Assembly: GCA_014534295.1 (NCBI GenBank)
Contig: JACVRU010000033.1
Span: forward strand, 1-13,252
Source: Thermoleophilia bacterium
GTDB lineage: Bacteria > Actinomycetota > Thermoleophilia > Gaiellales > Gaiellaceae
DNA length: 13,252 nucleotides
Reading direction: 5' to 3'
Position numbers and translations under genes: made by a program. The notes under the pieces are model-generated. The model was not told where the DNA came from and ran no database searches. It worked only from the letters and a program-made list of their open reading frames with translations. Positions 7,066-13,252 of the stretch are shown here, one piece after another (position 1 is the first letter of the stretch; the number at the start of each line of letters is the position of its first letter).

Positions 7066-7071
7066 AGGGTA
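7066..7071 (-). promoter_or_regulatory. -10 element before def (leaderless start)
   Basis: On the minus strand TACCCT (7071-7066), in the context GGATACCCT, matches TANNNT. It is followed by six bases and then the GTG of def at 7059, the same geometry as at the membrane-protein gene. A recognisable -35 hexamer is lacking at 16-18 bases (the sequence there is C-rich), so this is a weaker call resting on the -10 and its position. Confidence 0.4.
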
Positions 7072-7129
7072 TCCGGCGCCTCAGCCGCGGGGGCGCGAAC
7101 ACCCCGAGCCCAGTCGACCGGCGCCGCGG

Positions 7130-7448
7130 GCCGGACGGCGCCCAGCTGCTCCGCGAGCGCGAGCCGGTCTTGCATCGCCCAGGTCTGGTCGATCTTGGCC
7201 GTCGGCGACGTGGTAGATGCGGATCGAGCCGTACTCGATCCGGTTCCCGCTCGGAGGCATCCCTGCAAACGGGCGCCGGTATGCGTGCCGGAGATGGTCA
7301 GACGGGCCACGACGCGGTCGCCGTCGGCGGCGAACAGATCCTCGATCGTCACCCGGACGTCGGGGACGGTCACATACGGCCGCATCGCCTCCACCTTCCG
7401 GCCGTTCCACGTCTCCTCGATCTGGCGGCGAACGATCTCGGTGTTGTC
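7130..7448 (-). pseudogene. decayed SnoaL-like polyketide/ester cyclase gene
   Basis: The 402 bases between priA and def hold no intact gene but clear pieces of a SnoaL-like protein, in order, in two frames. The first piece has TEIVRRQIEETWNGRKVE, then VPDVRVTIEDLF, then GDRVVARLTISGTHTG. The frame is then lost near 7267-7275 and PFAGMPPSGNRIEYGSIRIY-HVADG continues in the next frame. An extra base near 7195-7200 restores the first frame for KIDQTWAMQDRLALAEQLGAV. In intact relatives roughly 35 residues separate the ETWN helix from the PDLRVTIEDL strand; here they abut (around 7390), so an internal segment also seems deleted. No start codon precedes the first piece in its frame. Family membership is from recognition of the motif order; a sequencing error could explain a frameshift but not the deletion. 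Confidence 0.7.
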
Positions 7449-7461
7449 CCCGCGCGCGGCC

Positions 7462-9372
7462 CTAGAGCGCCTGCGGGTCCACGTCCACCACCGCGGTCAG
7501 CCCGGCCTTCCGCATCGGCACGGAAGCCGAGGCCAGGAGCCTGCCCGCGCGGGCGGCGACCTGCCCCGGACGGTCCGTCTTCGCCACGAGCTGCGCGCGG
7601 AACCGACCGCGCAGCCGCAGCACCGGGGCCGGTCCGAGCACCCTCTCCTCCCCGAGCTCCGCCTTCAGCTCCTCGAGCGCGCGCATCGGCCCGTCGGGGC
7701 CGGGCCCCGAGACGAGGACGCGGACGAGGTGCCGGAAGGGCGGATAGCCGAGGCCGCGCCGCCGCTCGAGCTCGTCCGCCAGGAAGCCCGGGACGTCGTG
7801 CCGCGCCGCGTGGACGATCGCCCGAGAATCGGGCTGGAAGGTCTGGACGACCACGCGGCCGGGGGCGTCGCGTCCGCTCCGCCCCGCGAGCTGCGTGACG
7901 AGCTGGAAGGTGCGCTCCTCGGCGCGGAAGTCGGGCAGGCCGAGGCCGGTGTCCGCGTCGACCACGGCGGCGAGCGCCACGCCGGCGAAGTGATGGCCCT
8001 TCGCGACCATCTGGGTTCCGAGCAGGACGGCCCGATCGGCCGCCGCGAAGCGGGCGAGGCGCTCGCCCGGGTCGGCCGTGTCCGCGTCCAGGCGGATCCG
8101 CTCCAGCTCTGGGACGTGCCGCTCGAGCTCGCGCTCGAGCCTCTGCGTGCCTGCGCCGATGCGCACGACCTCCGGCGAGCCGCAGGCGGAGCAGACCTCG
8201 GGTGCCGGCTCGTGGTGACCGCAGTGATGGCAGCGGAGCCCCGCGTCCCGGTGGAGGACGAGAGCGACGTCGCAGTTCGGACAGCGAGGCGTGAGCCCGC
8301 AGCTCCGGCAGTGGAGCGCGGGCGCGAGGCCGCGGCGGTTCAGGAGCAGGATCGCCTTGCCGCCGTGCTCCGCGACCCCGCCGAGATCCTCGAGCAGCGG
8401 CGCGGAGAGCGGATAGCCGCGCTCGCGCCGCAGGTCGACGACGCGCACCGGCGGCAGCGGCCCCGCGAGCCGGCCGCCGAGCTCGAGCCGCTCCAGCGAG
8501 GACCAGCTCTCGGGTCGCGGCGTCGCGCTCCCGAAGACGGCGACGGCGCCGGAGAGCGCGGCCCGCTTCGCGGCCACGGCGCGGGCGTCGTAGCGCGGGT
8601 CCGACTCCTGCTTGTACGAGGCATCGTGCTCCTCGTCGACCACGATCAGGCCCAGATCGCGGACCGGGGCGAAGACCGCCGAGCGGGCGCCCACGACCAC
8701 GCGCGCCTCGCCGCTCTCGATCCGCTCCCGCTCGTCGCGGCGCTCCGCGTCGGTCAGCGCAGAGTGCAGCAGCGCGATCCGGTCGCCGAACCGCGTGCGG
8801 AAGCGGCCGATCGCCTGCGGCGTCAGCGCGATCTCAGGGACGAGGACGATCGCGCCGCGGCCCTCCTCGAGCGCCCTCGCCGCGGCCTGGAGGTAGACCT
8901 CCGTCTTGCCGCTACCCGTGGCGCCGTAGAGGAGGTAGGCACCCCCGCCCTGCCCCGAGCGACCGGCGGCGATGCGCTCCAGCGCCGCCCGCTGCGAGGC
9001 GCTCAGCTCGGCCGGCGGCGGCTCTCCGGGCAGGACCGTCGGGGCGACCGAGCGGCGTTCCCCGCGACGCGCGCGCCGGAGCGGCGCCACGAGGCCGAGC
9101 GCCCGTCCCGGCGTCGAGCCGTAGTAGTCGGCGACCCAGAGCGCAAGGTCGACGAGGTCCGGCGGCAGCTCCTCGACGACCCGCTCGACCGGGGAGACCT
9201 CGACTCCTGCGGGCGGCTCGTCGCCCAGCGAGACGACCACCCCCCGCCGCCGTGCGCCCCCGAAGCGCACCTCGACGACCGCACCTTTCGCGACGCCGTC
9301 CTCGACCGCGTACGTGAACGGGCGCTCGACGGCCCGCGTCGTCAGCAGCGGGTAGACGGACGCATAGGTCAC
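7462..9372 (-). CDS. priA: primosomal replication-restart helicase PriA (N')
   Basis: Superfamily 2 DNA helicase that recognises stalled forks and reloads the replisome. The 636-residue product has an N-terminal DNA-binding domain (1-105, with VYPLLTTRAVERPFTYAV and ADYYGSTPGRALGLVAPL), Walker A GATGSGKT (150-157), VLVPEIALTPQ (176-186), DEEH box (246-249), GSATP (281-285), GTQMVAKGHHF (452-462) and motif VI QLAGRSGR (494-501). Inserted between helicase lobes are eight zinc-binding cysteines at 355, 358, 364, 367, 381, 384, 394 and 397. All ATPase residues are intact, unlike PriA of many actinomycetes. E. coli PriA is 732 residues, so this is compact. The GTG at 9372 overlaps the preceding gene as GTGA; the long in-frame extension upstream is a shadow of that gene. 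Confidence 0.95.
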   Translation of the reverse strand: MTYASVYPLLTTRAVERPFTYAVEDGVAKGAVVEVRFGGARRRGVVVSLGDEPPAGVEVSPVERVVEELPPDLVDLALWVADYYGSTPGRALGLVAPLRRARRGERRSVAPTVLPGEPPPAELSASQRAALERIAAGRSGQGGGAYLLYGATGSGKTEVYLQAAARALEEGRGAIVLVPEIALTPQAIGRFRTRFGDRIALLHSALTDAERRDERERIESGEARVVVGARSAVFAPVRDLGLIVVDEEHDASYKQESDPRYDARAVAAKRAALSGAVAVFGSATPRPESWSSLERLELGGRLAGPLPPVRVVDLRRERGYPLSAPLLEDLGGVAEHGGKAILLLNRRGLAPALHCRSCGLTPRCPNCDVALVLHRDAGLRCHHCGHHEPAPEVCSACGSPEVVRIGAGTQRLERELERHVPELERIRLDADTADPGERLARFAAADRAVLLGTQMVAKGHHFAGVALAAVVDADTGLGLPDFRAEERTFQLVTQLAGRSGRDAPGRVVVQTFQPDSRAIVHAARHDVPGFLADELERRRGLGYPPFRHLVRVLVSGPGPDGPMRALEELKAELGEERVLGPAPVLRLRGRFRAQLVAKTDRPGQVAARAGRLLASASVPMRKAGLTAVVDVDPQAL

Positions 9373-10109
9373 CGCTGCTCGAACGTCTCCGCGGCGGCGC
9401 CGTGGTAGCCGCCGGGCAGGCCGGCCGCCAGCAGCGTCGACTCGATCTCGCGCATCTCCGCGACCCAGCGCCAGCCCTTTGCGTCGGCCGCACGCGCCGC
9501 ACTCGCCAGCTGCTCGGCGAGGCCGGGCTGGCTCCGCTCCCACTCGGCCCGTAGCGCCTCGCCCAGGCCCAGCCGCTCCGCGGCCTCCGCCACGGTCAGC
9601 AGGAGCGCCGCGGATCCCTTCGTCCAGGCGGCGTAGCACAGCTTCAGCGCGGAGGCCGCCCCGATCTCGTCGCCGATCACGACCGGCTCGAGAACGGTGC
9701 CCGCGAAGAGCGCGCCGATCTCGCCGGCGGCCCCTCCCGAGAGGTAGAACCGCGTTCCAGGCATCCGGGGCGGCCCGCCGACGATGCCTCCGTCGACCAC
9801 GTCGCCCGCCACGAGCCCAGCGACCCTCGACATCGAGTCCGGCGAGATCGCGTTCGCGTCGCAGTAGACGCCGCGGTAGCCGGCGCAGGCGGCGGCCACG
9901 TCGAGCGCGGCGTGCGGCGGGCAGATCGAGATGAGGACGTCGCACCGCCCGAGCAGCTCCGGAAGCGGAGCCGGACGCAGCCCGGCGTCGCGCGCCCGCG
10001 CAGCGGTCGCCTCGCTCCGCCCCTCGGGCGCCCACCAGACGTCGCCGCGCGCGACGGCTGCTACGGCGGCGCCCATCTCACCCGGGTGCAGAACGCCGAC
10101 GCTGGCCAC
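9369..10109 (-). CDS. NAD(P)-binding 6-phosphogluconate dehydrogenase-like protein with DUF1932-type C-terminus
   Basis: A 246-residue member of the beta-hydroxyacid dehydrogenase superfamily. The N-terminus VGVLHPGEMGAAVAA has the variant dinucleotide-binding fingerprint in which GxGxMG is replaced by LHPGEMG, usual for this subgroup. Further Rossmann features are WWAPEGRSEATAARA (25-39, cofactor specificity loop) and CDVLISICPPHAALDVA. The helical C-terminal part has ALKLCYAAWTKGSAALLLTVAEAAERLG, typical of DUF1932 proteins. The substrate is unknown; classical 6-phosphogluconate dehydrogenases are about twice as long, so it is not Gnd. The start is GTG at 10109, preceded by AGGA seven bases upstream (10120-10117). 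It opens the minus-strand cluster and is translationally coupled to priA by a GTGA overlap. It diverges from the iron-transport genes across only 55 bases. Confidence 0.85.
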   Translation of the reverse strand: MASVGVLHPGEMGAAVAAVARGDVWWAPEGRSEATAARARDAGLRPAPLPELLGRCDVLISICPPHAALDVAAACAGYRGVYCDANAISPDSMSRVAGLVAGDVVDGGIVGGPPRMPGTRFYLSGGAAGEIGALFAGTVLEPVVIGDEIGAASALKLCYAAWTKGSAALLLTVAEAAERLGLGEALRAEWERSQPGLAEQLASAARAADAKGWRWVAEMREIESTLLAAGLPGGYHGAAAETFEQR

Positions 10110-10147
10110 CCGAGGGTCCTAGCACGGCAGGCGGACCGCCGAGCTGC

Positions 10148-10165
10148 TGTAAGGTTGGCCTTACA
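10148..10165. promoter_or_regulatory. DtxR/IdeR-like iron operator 1 with embedded -10 element
   Basis: TGTAAGG-TTGG-CCTTACA is a perfect inverted repeat with seven-base arms, ending on the A of the ATPase start codon. The 19 bases from 10150 match the remembered DtxR-family consensus TWAGGTWAGSCTWACCTWA at 16 positions. TAAGGT (10150-10155) could serve as a -10 element, giving a transcription start at about 10162-10165. A repressor bound here would cover both the -10 and the start point. No good -35 hexamer is seen. The site lies in the 55-base gap shared with the divergent dehydrogenase gene. Confidence 0.7.
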
Positions 10166-11178
10166 TGAGCTGTCGCGGCATGGTCTGCGTGCACGGCGTC
10201 TCCAAGCGCTTCGGCTCGACGGTCGCGGTCGACCGCGCCGAGCTGTGCGTCGAGCGGGGCGAGTTCGTCGCGCTCCTCGGCCCGAGCGGCTGCGGCAAGA
10301 CCACGCTCCTGCGGCTGATCGCCGGCTTCGAGGAGCCCGACGCGGGCGAGCTCTGCGTCGACGAGCGACGGGTCAACGGGGTGGCGCCCGAGCGCCGCCG
10401 GGTCGGGATGGTGTTCCAGGACTACGCGCTCTTCCCCCACCTGACCGTCGCCGCGAACGTCGGCTTCGGCCTGAAGCGAGCGGCGCGACCCGAGCGCGTC
10501 CGCGAGCTGCTGGCGCTCGTCGGCCTCGACGGGCTCGGGCACCGTTATCCGCACGAGCTCTCCGGCGGCCAGCAGCAGCGCGTGGCCCTCGCCCGCGCCC
10601 TCGCGCCGGCGCCGGCGGTCGTCCTCCTCGACGAGCCCTGGTCGAACATCGACCCGCTGCTCCGTGGCTCGATGCGCGACGAGCTCGCCGCGATCCTCCG
10701 CTCGCTCGGCGCCTCGGTCCTCCTCGTCACGCACGACCGCGAGGAGGCGTTCTCGCTCGCCGACCGGATCGCCGTGATGCGCGAGGGCCGGATCGTCCAG
10801 GCGGCGTCGCCGGAAGAGCTCTACTCCGCGCCCGCCGACCGCTGGACGGCCGGATTCGTGGGCGCGGGCAACTTCCTGCCGGGCCGGATCGACGGCGACC
10901 TCGTCGAGACGCTGCTCGGCCGCTTCCCGGTCGTGGGCCGGAACGGGGCGTCGGACGTGGACGTGCTGATCCGGCCTGAGCTGCTCGAGCTGCGGCCGGA
11001 CCCGCTGGGGCCCGCCGAGGTGGTCGGGCGCGAGTTCCGCGGCCACGACGTCTTCTACCGGGTACGCCTCGCAGACGGCACCGAGGTCGTCTCGCAGCGG
11101 CCGTCGACCGAGCTCGTGCCGCCCGGCTCGCGCGTCGTGGTCTCGCCCCACCGCGAGCCCGTGCGCGTCTTCTCGTAA
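10165..11178 (+). CDS. fbpC: Fe(3+) ABC transporter ATP-binding protein (FbpC-like)
   Basis: Cytoplasmic ATPase that powers iron import through the permease encoded two genes later. The 337 residues contain every ABC motif: Walker A GPSGCGKTT (39-47), Q-loop FQDYALFPHLTV (Gln85), signature LSGGQQQRVALARAL (132-146), Walker B VVLLDEPWSNID (152-163) and H-loop LLVTHD (His190). A C-terminal TOBE-like regulatory domain (about 240-337) with FRGHDVFYRV follows, as in FbpC/PotA-type importers. The start is ATG at 10165, immediately after the operator, implying a leaderless or nearly leaderless mRNA. ATG at 10180 is an alternative, but it too lacks a Shine-Dalgarno sequence. The TAA stop lies inside the second operator. 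Iron specificity is inferred from the neighbouring binding protein and the operators; the symbol is by analogy. Confidence 0.88.
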   Translation: MSCRGMVCVHGVSKRFGSTVAVDRAELCVERGEFVALLGPSGCGKTTLLRLIAGFEEPDAGELCVDERRVNGVAPERRRVGMVFQDYALFPHLTVAANVGFGLKRAARPERVRELLALVGLDGLGHRYPHELSGGQQQRVALARALAPAPAVVLLDEPWSNIDPLLRGSMRDELAAILRSLGASVLLVTHDREEAFSLADRIAVMREGRIVQAASPEELYSAPADRWTAGFVGAGNFLPGRIDGDLVETLLGRFPVVGRNGASDVDVLIRPELLELRPDPLGPAEVVGREFRGHDVFYRVRLADGTEVVSQRPSTELVPPGSRVVVSPHREPVRVFS

Positions 11179-11190
11179 GGTCGCCCTTAC
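11175..11190. promoter_or_regulatory. DtxR/IdeR-like iron operator 2
   Basis: GTAAGG-TCGC-CCTTAC is a perfect inverted repeat with six-base arms. It overlaps the TAA stop codon of the ATPase gene (11176-11178). The 19 bases from 11176 match the DtxR-family consensus at 13 positions, so it is the weakest of the three against that consensus, though its symmetry is perfect. Its centre lies 23 bases from that of operator 3, about two helical turns, compatible with two repressor dimers side by side. Confidence 0.6.
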
Positions 11191-11197
11191 CAGCTGT

Positions 11198-11213
11198 GTA
11201 AGGTTCGCCTTGC
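11198..11213. promoter_or_regulatory. DtxR/IdeR-like iron operator 3 with embedded -10 element
   Basis: GTAAGG-TTCG-CCTTGC is an inverted repeat with one mismatch. The 19 bases from 11199 match the DtxR-family consensus at 15 positions. It holds TAAGGT (11199-11204), a possible -10 that would start transcription near 11211 and give a leader of about 26 bases before the lipoprotein gene. This suggests a second iron-regulated promoter within the operon. Confidence 0.6.
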
Positions 11214-11225
11214 TCAACCGACAAC

Positions 11226-11231
11226 AGGAGG
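11226..11231 (+). promoter_or_regulatory. strong Shine-Dalgarno sequence that decides the lipoprotein start
   Basis: AGGAGG lies five bases before ATG 11237. It fixes that start over an in-frame TTG at 11210 and is the only textbook ribosome binding site seen in the window. It should give the binding protein higher translation than the ATPase, which has no such site. Confidence 0.85.
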
Positions 11232-11236
11232 TGTCG

Positions 11237-12244
11237 ATGAGTAGGGCTCTGCTCGCGTTCGCACTCGTGCTCGCGCTCTCCGCCTGCGGCGGCAGCGACG
11301 ACGACGCCGCCGGAGGCGGAACGCTGACGGTCTACTCCGGCCGCGAGGAGGAGATCGTCGAGCCGCTGCTGCAGCGGTTCGAGGAGGAGACGGGGATCGA
11401 CGTCGAGGTCCGCTACGGCGACAGCGCCGAGCTGGCGGCGACGATCGCCGAGGAGGGCGGCAACAGCCCCGCCGACGTCTTCTTCGCCCAGGACCCGGGC
11501 TCGCTCGGGGCCGTGGAGCAGGAGGGACTGCTCGCCGAGCTGCCCCGGGCGGTCCTCGACCGCGTCGAGCCGCGCTTCCGCGACCCCGACGGCCGCTGGA
11601 TCGGCACCTCGGGCCGCGTGCGTGTCGTCGCGTACAACACGGACACGCTCTCGGAGGACGAGCTGCCGGACTCGATCCTCGGCTTCACCGACCCGCGCTG
11701 GCGGGGGAAGATCGGCTTCCCGCCCACGAACGCGTCCTTCCAGGCCTTCGTGACGGCGATGCGCCTCACGCTCGGCGACGACGAGACGCGGGCGTGGCTC
11801 GAGGGGATCGAGGCCAACGAGCCCAAGCTATACGACAAGAACCTGCCCACGGTCGAGGCGGTCGGAAGCGGCGAGGTCGAGGTCGGCTTCGTCAACCACT
11901 ACTACCTCTTCCTGGCGAAGGCGGAGAATCCCGACCTGCCCGTGGCCAACCACTACCTCGGCGGCGGCGACCCCGGGGCACTCGTCAGCGTCGCCGGCGT
12001 CGGGATCCTGGAGGACGGCGAGCCGGCCCGCCGGTTCGTCGAGTTCCTGCTCTCCGACGAGGGCCAGCGCTTCTACGCCGAGGAGGCCGAGGAGGCCGAG
12101 TATCCGCTCGTCGCCGGGATCGCACCGAAGGAGAGGCTGCCGCCGCTCGACTCGCTGCACGGACCGGAGCTCGAGCTGGACGCGCTCGGCCCCGAGCTCG
12201 AGCGGACGCTCGAGCTGCTGAACGAGGTCGGCTTCACGCGGTGA
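11237..12244 (+). CDS. fbpA: Fe(3+)-binding lipoprotein of an ABC importer (FbpA/FutA-like)
   Basis: Extracytoplasmic iron-binding protein that delivers Fe(3+) to the permease. The 335-residue precursor has an Arg-containing hydrophobic signal (MSRALLAFALVLA) and lipobox LSAC, so Cys17 should be lipidated and the protein anchored to the membrane outside. Mature features typical of the family are TLTVYSGREEEIVEPLLQRF, VRYGDSAELAATI, ADVFFAQDPGSLGAVE, YNTDTL, and the paired tyrosines of VNHYYLFL (Tyr222, Tyr223), which ligand iron in FbpA/FutA. A short AEEAEEAE run comes from a tandem GAGGAGGCC near 12080-12100. The ATG at 11237 is chosen for its Shine-Dalgarno sequence and because it gives a proper signal peptide. 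The stop overlaps the permease start as GTGA. Iron is the likeliest ligand; related proteins can bind thiamine or other ions. Confidence 0.92.
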   Translation: MSRALLAFALVLALSACGGSDDDAAGGGTLTVYSGREEEIVEPLLQRFEEETGIDVEVRYGDSAELAATIAEEGGNSPADVFFAQDPGSLGAVEQEGLLAELPRAVLDRVEPRFRDPDGRWIGTSGRVRVVAYNTDTLSEDELPDSILGFTDPRWRGKIGFPPTNASFQAFVTAMRLTLGDDETRAWLEGIEANEPKLYDKNLPTVEAVGSGEVEVGFVNHYYLFLAKAENPDLPVANHYLGGGDPGALVSVAGVGILEDGEPARRFVEFLLSDEGQRFYAEEAEEAEYPLVAGIAPKERLPPLDSLHGPELELDALGPELERTLELLNEVGFTR

Positions 12245-13252
12245 CCGGACGCGGGCGCGTCCCGCTCGCGCTGGCGGGGCCGGCGGTCGCCGCCGTCGGC
12301 CTCGTTCTCCTTCCGCTCGTCTACCTCTGCGTCCGCGCGGGCGGGGGCGGCGAACGCGCATGGCGCGTCCTCGTCCGCGGGTCGACGCTGGAGCTGGTGC
12401 TCCATACCGGCGCGCTCGTGGCGGGTGTGACGGCGGCGGCGATCGCGGTCGGAGTGCCGCTCGCGTGGCTCGTCGTCCGCACGGACCTCCCCGGCCGCCG
12501 CGCGATCGGCGTCGCGGCGGCGCTGCCGCTCGTGATCCCCAGCTACGTGGCCGCGCTCGCGCTGCTGGGCGCCTTCGGGCCGCGCGGCTTGCTCCAGGAG
12601 GTGCTGGAGGGGCCGTTCGGGGTCGAGCGCCTGCCGGAGATCTACGGCTACCCGGGCGCGCTCGCCGCGCTGACCCTCTCGACCTACCCGTACGTGTTCC
12701 TGCTCTGCGCCGCCGCGCTGCGCCGGCTGGACGCGTCGCTCGAGGAGGCGGCGCGGGGGCTCGGAGAGAGGGGAGTCGGCGTCTTCCGCCGGGTCACGCT
12801 GCCGGCGCTGCGACCGGCGATCGGCGCGGGCGGCCTGCTGGTGGCCCTCTACGCGCTCTCGGACTTCGGCGCCGTCTCGCTGATGCAGTACGACGCGCTG
12901 ACCCGGTCGATCTACCTGCAGTACCGGTCGCTCTTCGACCGGACGCCGGCGGCCGTGCTCGCGCTCGTGCTCGTGGCGCTGACCGCGGTGGTGCTCGTGC
13001 TCGAGACCCGGTCCCGCCGCGGCGGCTTCCACCGGACCGGCGCCGGGGCCGCGCGGCAGCCCGCCCGCGTGGCGCTCGGCGCCTGGCGCTGGCCGGCGCT
13101 CGCGTTCTGCGGAGTCGTGCTGGCCCTCTTCCTCGTCGTGCCCGTGGTCGTGCTCGCGTACTGGTCGGCCCGCGCCGCCTCGTTCGACCTCGCCTGGGCA
13201 GCCGGCGGCCGGTCGCTGCTCGCGTCCGCCTTGGCCGCCGGCGCGGCGGTCG
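12241..13252 (+). CDS. fbpB: Fe(3+) ABC transporter permease (FbpB-like), partial
   Basis: Membrane channel of the iron importer. The frame is open for 337 codons and continues past the window end. Hydrophobic segments lie at about 11-33, 53-79, 88-110, 140-160, 194-215, 238-256 and 286-308. The cytoplasmic EAA loop that docks the ATPase is clear: LEEAARGLGERGVGVFRRVTLPAL (EAA at 169-171, Gly175, LP at 187-188). FbpB-type permeases are double-length with two EAA loops; the visible part is one complete half plus the first helix and start of the second half (RSLLASALAAGAAV), so about 500-550 residues are expected. The GTG at 12241 overlaps the lipoprotein stop by four bases, so the two are translationally coupled. 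Confidence 0.93.
   Translation, partial: MTGRGRVPLALAGPAVAAVGLVLLPLVYLCVRAGGGGERAWRVLVRGSTLELVLHTGALVAGVTAAAIAVGVPLAWLVVRTDLPGRRAIGVAAALPLVIPSYVAALALLGAFGPRGLLQEVLEGPFGVERLPEIYGYPGALAALTLSTYPYVFLLCAAALRRLDASLEEAARGLGERGVGVFRRVTLPALRPAIGAGGLLVALYALSDFGAVSLMQYDALTRSIYLQYRSLFDRTPAAVLALVLVALTAVVLVLETRSRRGGFHRTGAGAARQPARVALGAWRWPALAFCGVVLALFLVVPVVVLAYWSARAASFDLAWAAGGRSLLASALAAGAAV

Noticed and set aside
5503..9408. 1301-codon open frame on the plus strand, antisense to fmt, def and priA
   Set aside because: A high-GC artefact. It covers four well-supported minus-strand genes and an intergenic stretch, and its translation is low-complexity Arg/Asp/Gly/Ala-rich with no family motif.
9373..10035. 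N-terminal extension of PriA by 221 codons
   Set aside because: The extension is the out-of-frame image of the dehydrogenase gene. Family homology starts at MTYASVYPLL, and the GTG at 9372 forms a GTGA overlap.
10180..10182. ATG 10180 as start of the ATPase gene
   Set aside because: It removes only five residues, but no ribosome binding site precedes it, while ATG 10165 sits where a leaderless transcript would begin. It remains possible.
11210..11236. TTG start at 11210 for the iron-binding lipoprotein
   Set aside because: It would put nine polar residues before the signal peptide and lies within operator 3. ATG 11237 has AGGAGG at five bases and gives a proper lipoprotein signal.
1..13252. 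CRISPR arrays, tRNA or rRNA genes, insertion sequences, phage genes
   Set aside because: None seen on reading both strands. The only repeated non-coding motif is the operator, and no transposase, integrase or terminal inverted repeat was found.

Overview
The window is about 70% GC or more and densely packed. It looks like a chromosomal segment from a high-GC actinobacterium. The minus-strand order priA, def, fmt, rsmB, rpe, ribD, ribE, ribB(A) is the arrangement familiar from Actinobacteria. PriA keeps a complete helicase core, which the PriA of Streptomyces and Mycobacterium relatives lacks. That points to a deeper branch such as Thermoleophilia, but this is inference and not demonstrated.

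Minus strand, positions 10109 down to 1, in reading order: an NAD-binding 6-phosphogluconate-dehydrogenase-like protein; priA; the decayed remains of a SnoaL-like (ester cyclase) gene; def; a six-helix membrane protein; fmt; rsmB; an APH(6)/hydroxyurea-type small-molecule kinase; rpe; ribD; a 66-residue unknown protein; ribE; and ribB or ribBA, cut by the window start. The themes are replication restart, formyl-methionine handling, rRNA methylation, and riboflavin synthesis. Rpe belongs to the pentose phosphate pathway that supplies ribulose 5-phosphate, the substrate of RibB. Most junctions are 4-base NTGA overlaps or gaps under 20 bases, so translation is probably coupled. The membrane-protein gene and def each have a -10-like hexamer exactly six bases before their GTG, which suggests leaderless transcripts starting inside the cluster.

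Plus strand, positions 10165 to 13252: an Fe(3+)-type ABC importer in the order ATPase, substrate-binding lipoprotein, permease (cut by the window end). Three copies of a GTAAGG-N4-CCTTAC inverted repeat lie in front of the ATPase gene and between the ATPase and lipoprotein genes. They resemble the DtxR/IdeR operator and each contains a TAAGGT that could be a -10 element. The straightforward reading is an iron-repressed uptake operon with two regulated promoters.

No tRNA, rRNA, CRISPR array, insertion sequence or riboswitch was seen. Most of the window is housekeeping. The points worth attention are the iron-box set, the apparent leaderless promoters, the SnoaL-like relic, the three unusual cargo genes inside the housekeeping cluster (kinase, membrane protein, 66-residue protein) and the dehydrogenase coupled to priA.
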